Positions 32,906-42,945 of a stretch of 64,000 nt of DNA are shown piece after piece. Positions within the stretch are counted from its first letter, which is position 1. The number at the start of each line of letters is the position of its first letter. The DNA comes from Zygnema cylindricum (Eukaryota; Streptophyta; Zygnematophyceae; Zygnematales; Zygnemataceae), in the NCBI GenBank assembly GCA_037447655.1, contig JBBHKE010002505.1, positions 1 to 64,000 of the forward strand. Direction: 5' to 3'. The notes under the pieces are model-generated. The model searched no databases. It was given only the letters and a program-made list of their open reading frames with translations, and had not been told where the DNA came from. A program made the position numbers and the translations under genes.

Positions 32906-33954
32906 TGTAGAAACTAATGGTTTTGAAGTATTTTCTAGGTCTGAAAAGAAATATAGGAGCTAGGGCAGTCTATCTCTAACTTCTCTCTCCAACTCTCAAA
33001 CTTGTCGCAGCCACTGAGAAATTGGAGAGGAAGCTAGAGCCATGGCTACCTAGGCTATCCTGAGGTTTACGGGAAATTTATATTTCTTTGGGTTTATTTA
33101 TTTAAAAGGTATGTGCCAGCAGCAGGAATTGATCCTTGTACCTACCGCCCGGCAGACAGGAAATAGCCGGTAGCTTTAGCCGTTAAGTCTAGGATTCATA
33201 TTACGTATTATATAGTTTGATAATTATTTAAATATGTATACGTACGATTATTCATTTAACTATAATAGATTACGGGATATATAGATCCGGTAATATATAA
33301 AATACGGATTACGGTATGGACTAAAAATCAATACCGCGCATTTGTTTCGTAAATGAAACAAATACCGCGCATGTATTTATTACGGCTACGATTAAATAAG
33401 ATTCTAATCGGACGGCGGCAATTAGCGCCGAGATCGCAGAGGAAGTTTTCGGCGGTTTTTGGCCATCGCCACATCGGATGACGCGTGGCGAAATTTCGTT
33501 GGATCGTGGAATCCCCGGAGATTATGGCATCAAATCCGGATATGACATGTGTCGACATTTAGGCCTTCTCGTACAATGTCCGTACCTAAAGTACACCGAC
33601 AGCTGTACTTTTACGTACGGAACTCAATTCTGATTGGTTCCGTACATCAGTAGATAGAGTCTGTGAGAGAGATAGGACTTAGAAAAATTAGGAGATAGGA
33701 CCCTCTCTCTTAGAGAGCTTCTGTACAAAAGGTCAACTTTGACCCTCCATAACTTACTGCTCAGGGGAGCAAATTTAGAGATTCTTTTTGCTATTGACTC
33801 AAGGGAGTCTTGCCTTCACAGGGGTGGAGGTGGTCAGGGTTTTTGTCTGCCAGGGTGTCAGTTATTTTTGCTTAAACACAAAGGGGTCAGGATTATCCTA
33901 GAGGTTTCTTAGAAGCTGTCTACTTTTAGGACTTATGGAGGTCTCAGAGTTACA
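32906..33954 (+). mobile_element. 3' LTR of copia element B
   Basis: 1049 bp, starting TGTAGAAACTAATGG and ending CTCAGAGTTACA, followed by ACATC, the right copy of the target duplication (33955-33959). Collinear with the 5' LTR of B. Confidence 0.94.
33104..33193 (-). other. tRNA-like module antisense in 3' LTR of B
   Basis: Minus strand: A-box-like TTAACGGCTAAAG (33174-33186, one change from the family), B box GGATCAATTCC (33125-33135), and TTTT from AAAA at 33104-33107. The acceptor-like stem is weakened here (CCGGG in place of CCGGC). Confidence 0.58.
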
Positions 33955-34427
33955 ACATCACTACTTGGAGTGATGCCAGTTATGGTGATGCTCCGATGAG
34001 GAGATGCACCTCTGGATATGTATTATATGTGGGTGATGGGGCTTGCTGTTGGAGTAGCAAACAGCAAAAGGTTATTGCTTAGTCCACCATGGAGGCTGAG
34101 TATATGGCCTCTTGCTCTGCTGTAAAAGAATTGATGTGGATCAAGTCTTTGCTTGGTGAGCTTGGTCACCTTAAGAGTGGTGTGCGGAAAATTTTTTGTG
34201 ATAATGAGGCAAGAATCGCTATTTCTGCAAATCTTAAACATCATTTTAAAGCCAAACACATGGACATCAGACTCAGCTTTGTTAGAGAGAAAGTAGAAAA
34301 CAAAATAATCAGTTTAGAGTACAGACCAGATAGTGAGATGGTAGCAGATATGATGACCAAACCTGTGCCTTCCCCTAAGCTAATTTTTTGCAAGGAGAAG
34401 TGTGGTCTGAAATTAAAGATTGACTAG
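33955..34427 (+). pseudogene. Element A RNase H, continued after insertion of B
   Basis: Begins with the ACATC duplication, then the codons of TTWSDASYGDAPMRRCTSGY. TAG at about 34081 precedes STMEAEYMASCSAVKELMWI. The open frame 34089-34427 keeps FCDNEARIAISANLKHHF and ADMMTKPVPSPK. It completes the RNase H interrupted at 27515. Confidence 0.92.
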
Positions 34428-34440
34428 AAAATAAGGGGAG
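34426..34440 (+). promoter_or_regulatory. Polypurine tract of element A
   Basis: AGAAAATAAGGGGAG directly before the 3' LTR of A, identical to that of element B. Confidence 0.85.
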
Positions 34441-35491
34441 TGTAGAAACTAATGGTTTTTAAGTATTTTCTAGGTCTGAATAGAAATAAAGAAGCCGAGG
34501 CAGTCTACCTCTAACTTCTCTCTCCAACTCTCAAACTTGTCGCAGTCACTGAGAAATTGGAGAGGGAGCTAGAGCCATGGCTACCTAGGCTATCCAGAGG
34601 TTTACGGAAAATTTATATTAGTTAAAGGGTTTATTTTATCTAAAAGGTATGTGCCGGCGACAGGATTTGATCCCTATACCTACCGGCCGGCAGACATTTG
34701 ATAGCCGGTAGCCTTAGCCGTTTAGTCTAGGATTGGTATTACAAAGTATATAGTACAATATTTATTTAAACATTAATACGTAGGTTAAATCATTTAACTG
34801 TAACTGTTTACGGTATACATAGATTAGGTAATGTATAAGTACGGAATACGGTACATGTACGAAATCAATACCGCGCATTTATTTCGTAAGTGAAACGAAT
34901 ACCGCGCATGTATTTATTACGGCTACGATTAAATTAGATTCTAATCGGACGGCCGCAATTAGCGCCGAGATCGCGGAAGAAGATTTTGGCGGTTTGTGGC
35001 CATCGCCACATCGGATGACGCGTGGCGAAATTACATTGGATCGTGGAATCTCCGAAGATTATGGCACCGAATTTGGATATGACATGTGTCGACATTTAGG
35101 GCATGTCGTACAATGTTTGTACATAAAGTACACCGGCAGCTGTACTTTTGCGTACGGAACTGTATTCTGATTGGTTGTGTACATCAGTGGATAGAGTCTG
35201 TGAGAGAGATAGGACTTAGAAAAATTAGGAGATAGGACCCTCTCTCTTAGAGAGCTTCTGTACAAAAGGTCAACTTTGACCCTCCATAACTTACTACTCA
35301 GGGGATTAAATTCAAAGATTCTTTTTGCTATCGACTCAGGGGAGTCTTGCCTTCACAGGGGTGCAGGTGGTCAAAGTTTTTGTATGCCAAAGGTGCAATT
35401 ATTTTTGCTGAAACACAAAAGGGTCATGATTATCCTAGAGGCTTCTTGGAAGCTGTCCACTCTGAGGACTTATGGAGGTCTCAGAGTTTCA
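34441..35491 (+). mobile_element. 3' LTR of copia element A
   Basis: 1051 bp, TGTAGAAACTAATGG to CTCAGAGTTTCA. It is directly joined to the truncated gypsy RT at 35492, so A appears to have inserted in, or recombined with, the gypsy element. The remaining gypsy half is not at A's other end. Confidence 0.93.
34642..34731 (-). other. tRNA-like module antisense in 3' LTR of A
   Basis: Minus strand: A-box-like TAAACGGCTAAGG (34712-34724), B box GGATCAAATCC (34663-34673), TGCCGGC/GCCGGCA stem, and TTTT from AAAA at 34642-34645. Confidence 0.6.
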
Positions 35492-37607
35492 ACAATCACA
35501 AACGCGTCCTGATATTGCCGAAAGATAGAATTCATTAAATGCATAAAATTATGCCGGTGCGTTAGTCAACCCGAACGGCATTACCCTAAACTAGAAATGA
35601 CGTAGCGAGTTTTGAACGTTGTTTTCTCCACATCCTCTTTGGCAATTCTAATCTGGTAGTAGTTGCTCCGAAGTCTATTTTCGAAAAATATTTAGCACCT
35701 CGAAGTCGATCCAACAATTCGTCGATCCTCGGCAAGGGGTACGCATTCTTCACCGTTAATTTGTTCAGCGCTCGGTAGTCTACACACATACGGAAACCTC
35801 CATCTTTCTTGTTCACAAAGAGAACGGGGGCTCCATACGGTGACTTGCTTGGTTCGATTGCTCCGGCTTTGACCAACTCCGCGAGTTGCTTTTTCAATTC
35901 ATCGAACTCGGTGTAGCTCATCTTGTACATCCGATTAGCCGGGGGTACTGCTCCAGGAACAAGCTCTATCCTATGGTCTACTTCGCGCTTCGGAGGTAAT
36001 CCTTCGGGGAGCTTCGGGGGAAATACATCTGCGTACTCCTCGAGAAGTTTTGTCACGACTTCCTGGGCCTCTTCAGAAGTCTTTCCAATGTCGTCACTTT
36101 CTTTGGAGTCGAAGTCGGGGTCCTTCTTCTTCCATTCTTCCGGGATCTCCTCCTTCGCCTCCTCCATTGGCTGGACGACCGCCATACCAATCGTTTCCCC
36201 TTTCTTGAGTGCCCTCTTAAGCTGTAAGGCCGAAAGCAGGCGTCCCTCTTCCGCTCCCTTACCTGTCGCTCCCGCTTTTACCTCGAACTCTTCTTCACCT
36301 TTCTTCACTCTCATGGCGCCACTTCTCCAATCAATTGTCAGATTCCATTTTTGCAGCCGCGGCTTCCCAAAGATTACCTCATGGTCCCCAAGAGGTAATA
36401 CATGAAGCGTGTCGTACCATCGGAATTTCCCAATTCCGACGCGTAACCTCGGGGTACGATGGGTAATGGATAAGGAACTTCCGTCGGCCAATTGTAGCGA
36501 CTGAGGATCATTGAGTACCACAAGAGGAAGTTTCAACCTTTTCACCGTTGCCTCATTAATGAAGTTCCCCAATACTCCGGAGTCCACCATGAAGTTAGCC
36601 GCACTCACTCCTATTTGGACCCGAAATATCAAAGGGTCTCCTCCTTCACCGGCCAACCTCATAACGATAAGTTTTCCCTTTTTGGGACCTTTCCGTTTTA
36701 GACACTCTCGAGCCATATGATCTGGAGAACCGCACTGGAAGCATAAGCCATTTTGCCTCCTCCGCTGGATTTCCTCGGGGGATAAGTCATTGGTCTTGGT
36801 CTTGGTAGATTTCTTCTTCTTCCGCAGGATGTTGACCTCTTCCTTATCCTCATTAATTGCGCCGAGCTCCATGGGGGTTGGACCTTCGTCTCGTCGGTGT
36901 CCTCCACTACTACTCGACCCGTAGTTATACGGTCTTCGGAGGTTAAAGTCGATTGAATCGGTCCGCTCCGCAAACTGAATGATTGCCGAGTGAGGAGGAG
37001 TCGTGCTTTCCCGAGCAAGCCATTGCTCCACATCTCTTCAAATAGACAACTTAAGCCCCTTCACGTAGCGATCCACGGCTTCATCCTCCGTCATCGTAAG
37101 TATTTGAACTTTGCACTCCAAGAACCGCTGCGTAAACTCCATCACTGAAGTTCGTTGCTTGAATACTGCGATCTTATCTCTCACCGCCTTCATCGTGTTG
37201 ACGGGCTGCTTAGTGTCGCGGAGGAGTTGAACGAAGAGCGCCCAGACGGTCGGTAACTCATCGTCCTCTACCAATATTCTCCACTAAGCCCCCGCTGCCC
37301 CTTTAAGAAGACCACCCGCATAGTGAATCTTCTCACGATCAGATAGGCTAGGAAACTTCTCGAGATAGTTCGCAACGGAGAATAGCCATGAGTCAAGGTT
37401 CTTGTGTCTTGCAGGATCAAACTCGTCGAGAAGTCTTAATTTCGGTCTCCGGAAGTCTCGCTCTATGCCTCCATGAGGTCGCTCCCCTAGACGCGACTCC
37501 AAGGCTGTGACGGTGTTACTCAGCTGCGCGTTCTGTAATCTCACACTTTCCAACTCCCTGAGAACTTGCGCCAACATTTCTGTAGTGGATACGCCGTGTT
37601 CATCCAT
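35492..37607 (-). pseudogene. Ty3/gypsy gag-protease-RT, 3' truncated
   Basis: Gag starts at 37607 (MDEHGVSTTEMLAQVLRELE) and runs through LLDEFDPARHKNLDSWLFSV. TAG replaces a codon near 37285 and another stop lies near 37035, splitting gag into three frames. The frame 37031-35586 carries the zinc knuckle [14 protein letters not shown] (near residue 97) and the retropepsin [12 protein letters not shown] (usually DSGA). An acidic linker follows, then the RT start: [49 protein letters not shown] and YFSKIDF. A frameshift follows; [28 protein letters not shown]-like and MHLMNSIF motifs continue in other frames to 35492. The polymerase YxDD motif, RNase H, integrase and 3' LTR are absent because element A's LTR begins there. 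Confidence 0.9.
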
Positions 37608-37628
37608 GCTGTCGAGTCACGGGTAAAA

Positions 37629-37640
37629 GCTTTGATACCA
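37629..37640 (-). promoter_or_regulatory. Gypsy primer-binding site (tRNA-iMet 3' end)
   Basis: The minus strand reads TGGTATCAAAGC, one change from TGGTATCAGAGC, complementary to the 3' end of plant initiator tRNA-Met. It lies one base inside the LTR end and about 20 bases before the gag ATG. This contrasts with the anticodon-arm sites of elements A and B. Confidence 0.85.
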
Positions 37641-37641
37641 G

Positions 37642-38142
37642 TGTAAAAGAGGTGACAATACACCACAACACGTCACCGTGCACAGCGGAAAACACCAAGG
37701 ATCTTCCCGTAGCAACAGCAGGAGCACACAGAACTCACAGACAAGGTTGCGCTTTATTACTTGAAAGAGAGTACAAGGTTGCGCTAGCTGTGTAGGTCTA
37801 CTTGAGGTTTTCATTCACCAGGTCTACTTGACTATTTAAACTAACTGCTAGTCACCTAGTACTATACAGCTGTACACGTGGACCTTCACGGTCAATCGAG
37901 ATCTATCCAAAACTTCCTTCTAGAACTATACAGCTCAATCTACATTCTGCGGCGTTGCTATGCTGCGCTGCTACGCTGCTGCGCTACTAAGTTGCTACGC
38001 CGCTAAGTTGCTATGCTGCTATGCTGCGCTGGTCTGGAATCGCACCTGCTCTACTCTGTAATCGCAAGTGCGCTGCTCAGAAATCGCAACTATAGCAGCC
38101 TAGCCCTAGCCACTAAGTACCCAATTCTGTAACCCTGTTACA
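37642..38142 (-). mobile_element. 5' LTR of the gypsy element
   Basis: A 501 bp LTR on the minus strand starts TGTAACAGGGTTACAG (plus end at 38142) and ends CCTCTTTTACA next to the primer site. Between 37950 and 38100 it is rich in GCTGCGCTGCTACGCTGCT-type repeats. It sits inside a copia gag start, interrupting it after the codons for PPSRM. The five bases outside are TTCGT on the plus strand; the other end is lost, so duplication cannot be tested. Confidence 0.85.
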
Positions 38143-38221
38143 TTCGTGAAGGCGGGCCCGTGACCTGTTGTTCTGAGACAAATGCTGGTACTGAAGATGA
38201 AGAAGATGCAGCAGTAGTCAT
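38143..38221 (-). pseudogene. Copia gag N-terminal fragment
   Basis: The minus-strand frame starts MTTAASSSSSVPAFVSEQQ at 38221 and reaches GPPSRM at 38143, where the gypsy LTR begins. The PPSR motif and Ala/Ser-rich start match the gag at 7410. The rest of this copia element is not found nearby. Confidence 0.7.
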
Positions 38222-38850
38222 CGTAGAACAAATCAAGAGAGGAAGTTTCCACAAATACCGATGGCTAAACAGCAACTTTGACAGACTATAACTTTCAGAA
38301 AAACACTCCAGTGGTCCTGAAAAATAAACACAATGTAGATAACATAAAAAAGAAGACACACACAAAATTTCAATCAATTTCGCTCACAGATCTGTGAGAT
38401 ATGTAGAAATGAAATTTCATAAAACTGAGTGTACAGTATTCATATCATTTGTTCTTTAAAATCAAATTCACTAAGTCCTACTTTTATACACCGAAACTAA
38501 ACTAAGCTGTACGGAGGCATTCCAGCCGTACATCAAACATTCTATCACAAATATTTACACCGAAGTTCAGACAACGTAAAGTGATAATGATCTAGTCACG
38601 CCTCGTCACTATTTGTTGGCGGTGGCTGTCAGCGGTCCGATTAGAGGATTTGGCACCGTAGAATTGACTTCACGAAGTCCAGTGGTCCTGCCAAATTTCT
38701 GTACATCCACAGAGGACATACTCACGCATTCTCCCAAGTGACGACACGTGTCCCAAGAGTGAATGAACCGTGAACTCCCAACTTCACTGTCACACTAATT
38801 TCGGTAAGTACTGAACCGAACTCAACCAAAAATTAGCTTAAGTCCTGAAC
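38222..38850 (-). repeat. Leader and probable LTR of a minus-strand copia element
   Basis: A T-rich leader (minus strand) precedes the gag ATG. Farther out, GTACGGCTGG..ATGCCTCCGTACA near 38510-38532 matches plus-strand DNA near 14190-14210. The LTR ends were not defined. Confidence 0.4.
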
Positions 38851-38859
38851 AACTCTCTC

Positions 38860-39774
38860 TCACAGCTGAGGCATAAAGAGGACCAAAGCTTTCTAAAAAC
38901 AACACTAACTAGCATCTATCGCTAGCTAACAAGAAGAAAAGGAAATGGTGGGCAATCGGTGGCAAGGAGGAAGCAAGAAAACAGCTCCGCCGCCAAGAGA
39001 AAATTCTTGTCCAAAAGCTAACTTTTCTAAGTCTGAGAATTAGGCTAAGTAAGAGCTACGCTAGGCCTAAGCAAAATAAGCCTACGTCTAGTCTAATTTA
39101 CATGCATGAAAGTACTTAAGATGTTGGCCAATAGGGGGCCAACATCGTCTGCCGTACGCCTGACAAAATCCACCGCCCGAGGGTAAAAACCCTCCCTAAC
39201 TACATGTGCGCGCGAACCTACATGGGATCTCGACTTAAATAAATAAATAAATGGTGTATCGAAGCGTCGCCTAAAAATCGCGATTCGCCTCCAAACGATA
39301 CTCCACGTCCATACTTCGAAATCGTAGTACCTAAGCACGAAATAAAAGGTAACGCACGAAATACTAGAAAAGTGTGTACCTACGCACGAAACGAAGCGTC
39401 TAGCCGAAATTAGTACGGTTCAACAAACATATAAATAAATGAACAGACGCGAAATTTTACACGTGCGAACGAAAAAGCTACACGTGCGTTCATTAAATCA
39501 TGCATGCATGCATGGAATCGCGTGTGCATGCATAAAACCGCGGGCGCGTGACTTAAACCGTGCGTGCATGCGAAATAACCCGCGTGCGTGAGAAATACTG
39601 TGCGTGCGTGCAAAATACCGCGCGTGCGTGAGAGATACTGCGTGTGCGTGAGAAATACCGCGCGTGCATTTATAATATCGCGCGTGCGTGTATTTTATCG
39701 TGCGCGCGCGCCGAATATCGCGCGTGCGGGCATGATTTCGTGCGCACGAGGAGCAGACACGATGTGGCATGACA
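38860..39774 (-). repeat. Repeat block R1, copy 1
   Basis: Non-coding block shared with 45583-46420 and with the two blocks downstream. Landmarks in order are AGAGAAAATTCTTGTCCAAA, AAGTCTGAGAATTAGGCTAA, CTACGCTAGGCCTAAGC, the inverted pair GATGTTGGCC/GGCCAACATC (39117-39146), the hairpin GAGGGTAAAAACCCTC (39179-39194), a CGCGTGCGTG minisatellite and GACACGATG..GGCATGA at the end. On the minus strand the last motif starts TGTCATGCC, compatible with an LTR start. It may be the LTR of the gag-protease element at 40042-42216, but this is unproven. Confidence 0.7.
39471..39760. repeat. CGCGTGCGTG minisatellite in R1 copy 1
   Basis: About fifteen units of 18-20 bases of the type CGCGTGCGTGAGAAATAC, with variants CATGCATG and CGCGCGCG. 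Alternating purine-pyrimidine tracts make it prone to Z-DNA. His-Ala-Arg repeat peptides read on the minus strand are artefacts. Homologous tracts lie near 46147-46395, 48733-48981 and 51319-51560. Confidence 0.85.
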
Positions 39775-40041
39775 ACTCTCGTGCATGAGAGACAAGCAAG
39801 CGAACATGCATCTAAACCAGCAAAGTCATGCTCACAAACATATTCAACAACAAAAATAAATTTGAAAAGTCAAAAAATATATACATCATGAGAAGGAATA
39901 AAACTGAAAATGACCCAAAAAGAAAAAGGGCAGAATACTCCCCTAGAGTGAAGTGGAAAGAGAGAAGGGGAAGAATACTCCCCTATAGTGAGTGGACCCA
40001 ATAATTCCCCCCCCTAGCTCCTTAGCCTGTAGAGGAGCTGG
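39775..40041. other. Spacer with purine-rich tract
   Basis: Non-coding. Two near-identical segments AGAATACTCCCCTA (39931 and 39972 regions) and purine-rich runs lie between the R1 block and the stop of the gag-protease frame, the place where a polypurine tract would be expected on the minus strand. Confidence 0.4.
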
Positions 40042-42216
40042 TCAACACAGGTGAGGCTTGGAACAGCAATATTGGTCAACCGGGTTGAAAGATAATGGAG
40101 GAGAGAGGTACTCCACGTGGAACCCTTGATCACCACCTGTACATGTATAAACCCTCTGCAAACTCAACATCCCATTGATATCGCTATCCACCACATGGAG
40201 AATGTGTGGAAAGACCCCGGAGTCGACGGTATCTAAGAAATGACGCGAGTCGAGGAGAAAATTAGGCTCACTAAAACTATCTCGAAGGTCGATGCAGGAA
40301 AATGCAGGGAGAGCCGAAGCCAAATGTGCCATAGTGGGCAACGGCTTGCGAGGAGAGACAAGAGGGAGGCAAATTTTGCGTCCCGGAAAACTAGACGGAT
40401 GGTAGGAGAAGGTTTGATCATGCATATCGACTCCCCCACTGATTCGGAAGATAACATCTTGTCCCACTAAGCATTCGTAGTGGTTGCATTTACTGACCAA
40501 TGCTCGGACAAAAACTTCCACAGACTCACCCTCAGTTCTATTTAGAATCGAAAGGTGAGCGGGTCCTTGGTGATTCCAAGCACTAGCTCCGTGGTATCGG
40601 CTGAAGTGAGAAGCCGAGTAGCCGTGGCTTGAAGCTTGTCTGCGGTCAGACCAAACTTGAGCGCAAATCCGGATCCGAGGATCACGGGTTTGGCTTCGGT
40701 GTCCATGAGAGGTAGAGAAGGAGCAACACCATTAACGGAGAAGGACTTTCGAGCATTGTCCAAGAAACTGATGTGAGGATCAAGTCCACGGCGCTCATCC
40801 GCGGTAACCGGTTGAATAACTGAAAGACTACGGTTTAGGCGCAACGTCCTCAAAGCGGCAACTGCAGCGAACTCATCAACAACGGAAGAGGCTTTGGGAA
40901 CCTCATTCGGAAAGGGAGAGGCCTTTGGTGCTTCACCAATCATGGCAGAAACGATACTTAGTCATTCTTTGACTCGGTGTGCATCATGTATGCTACTATC
41001 CAAATTGGTGAGAGCTTCAGCCATTATGGAAGAAGCTGTGTCTGGTAGAGGAGAGAGAGATACTTTCTCGAAAGAAAGTGGAATACGGGAATTCTGTAAT
41101 TTACCGTCCCGATTGTGATCAAGCGAGCCCTTATCAAAAGTAGGTGCCCGTTGTTGGACAATAGAATCTCGGAGGATTTGGCCGTTCAACGATGGCATGT
41201 GTACCCATTTCCTTGCCCTCCTTGTGAACTGGGGTTTCATTTCGGCCATGAAGGCAGCAAATTGCTCCTTCATCATGGCGGCCATCATGACTTATAACTC
41301 GGCCTTTTCCCTCTCTCTTCGAGAGATCTTAGGCGAAGTCGCCTCTTTCTCAGTCTTTGTAGGAGGAGTGACCGGCTTCGCAGAATGGGCTGGAATTCCA
41401 CCGTTCTAAATTTGATTCTGATACGAGAAGTTAGAGTCTTTGTATGACAACCCTGGACGTAATGTCCTTTTTGCTGACAATGTGTGCATGTGGCTGACTT
41501 ATCCAAGCACATGCGGGCATCGTGCCCCGTGTTTCCACATCAGAAACACAATCAAGTCCCCGATATTGATAGGCGGGTTTCCCATGGCTAGCGTCTTTGG
41601 AGGCCTACTGTTGGGCCATGGGCTGCTTGGTGGAGAAAGTGGGGAAGCGATTTCCGAACAGTCATGAGCTTCCCACCAACATGATTGCATCTCATATTCG
41701 AACGCATATTGAGCGGCTTGATCAAATGTAAATTTCAGACCGTAAGTCTGAGTGAGATGACTTTGTATAAAACATTTCGATTGATCTTGAAACTGTCCAA
41801 CAAGTTTTTGAACAGTTTCCGCATTGGACATTAGGTCCGGTAAAGCTTCTCGCAGAGTCTCCATGCGAGCACGCAATGCAAGGGCAGTTTCACCTGGTTT
41901 ACGCGTGAAATTTATCAATTATTTCACCTGATATGGGTTTAACATCCGATACTCGCCTTGTAAGAAATCAAACATAACAGAAAGTGGATCCCGCAACGCA
42001 ATTATCATCCCTGGTCGTGCTGGGACAGCAGCACGAGCGGCCACAACATATTGTTTGGGAATTTTAGGGACTGCGGGAATAAGGACAATACCTTGGGCAT
42101 CTATTACCTCAAGAAAAGCGGCCTAGAACGGAATATCCGCTTGTCTTATGACCTCTGTGTTGTTGTACAACCACCGGTGCAGGTGGAGGAGCAGCAGTAG
42201 TAGTAGAAGTAGACAT
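40042..42216 (-). pseudogene. Retroelement gag-protease unit without RT
   Basis: The minus-strand frame starts MSTSTTTTAAPPPAPVV at 42216, related to the start at 11576. A frameshift near 42115 leads to PKIPKQYVVAARAAVPARPG and DPLSVMFDFLQGEYRMLNP. After a stop near 41919, the gag core FTRKPGETALALRARMETLR and KFTFDQAAQYAFEYEMQ follows. The zinc knuckle CTHCQQKGHYVQGC is near 41480. A long linker leads to a retropepsin-like region with MDTEAKPVILGSG (DTGA altered to DTEA) and ILNRTEG..VEVFVRAL, then YECLVGQDVIF. The frame ends at 40042 with no reverse transcriptase or integrase after it. This layout resembles plant elements carrying only a gag domain between repeats, or a truncated gypsy element. 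Confidence 0.7.
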
Positions 42217-42945
42217 GATACACTCTCAGAAGCTATCAAGAATCCTACCAAACAGCTGTTCTTAAGTGCTCACCAATTCTTATACAAGCATCAAAACTTC
42301 ACAAAACTCTATCAGAATATAGAGTAGCATAAACAGTGATAACTCCCAAAGTTTCAGCACAATTGACCCGACAACACTCAAGATATAATACTCAGAAGTT
42401 TCCCAAAAACTGTCTGCAGTTTTACTACTTGGATGTCTGGATACATAATATGTTATGAGTCCTAAGTCTTATACTTGTGTTGAACTGGCAACACCAGTGT
42501 ACTTGAGAGGTATATTTTACCACAAAGCTACCACTAATCTTTCAAGCTACCATTGAGCTATCACTAAGCTACCACTGAGTTACCCACTAAGTTACCACTG
42601 AGTTCCCACTTAGTTGACTAGAATCGTATCTATCGCAGTTGCTCTATCCTGTACAGAATCACATTAAGAACATCAAACGTTGCATTGTCCGTACAGACCA
42701 TATCAAATATAATCGGGGTTGCGTTGTCCCGTTTGTGTTGCAGCTTCGCTGCTGCGCTGCTCTGCTGCTGCGCTACTTTTGTGTATAGCAGCTGCTCTGC
42801 TGTATAGCAGCTGCGCTTCTGAAGAGCAGCTGCGCTGCTTTGTTGTATAGCAGCTGCGTTGCTCTGTCTGTATAGCAGCTGCGCTGCTTTGTCTGTAAAG
42901 CAGCTGCGCTGCTGTGAGACTGAAAGCTTTCCAAAAAGACAATAC
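42217..42945 (-). repeat. Leader and LTR-like DNA with CAGCTGCGCTGCT repeats
   Basis: The minus strand leads into the gag start at 42216. From 42490 to 42650 GCTACCACTGAG-type repeats occur. From 42725 to 42915 the plus strand carries about eight AGCAGCTGCGCTGCT units spaced 20-30 bases apart. CAGCTG palindromes allow hairpins. Similar GCTGCG tracts occur at 6540-6735 and in the gypsy LTR. Confidence 0.55.

Noticed and set aside
35923-36405. Plus-strand 160-codon frame
   Set aside because: It is the antisense shadow of the gypsy protease-RT frame, which has clear domain motifs on the minus strand.
39498-39770. His-Ala-Arg repeat proteins on the minus strand
   Set aside because: They are translations of the CGCGTGCGTG minisatellite, with the same pattern in other frames and copies.
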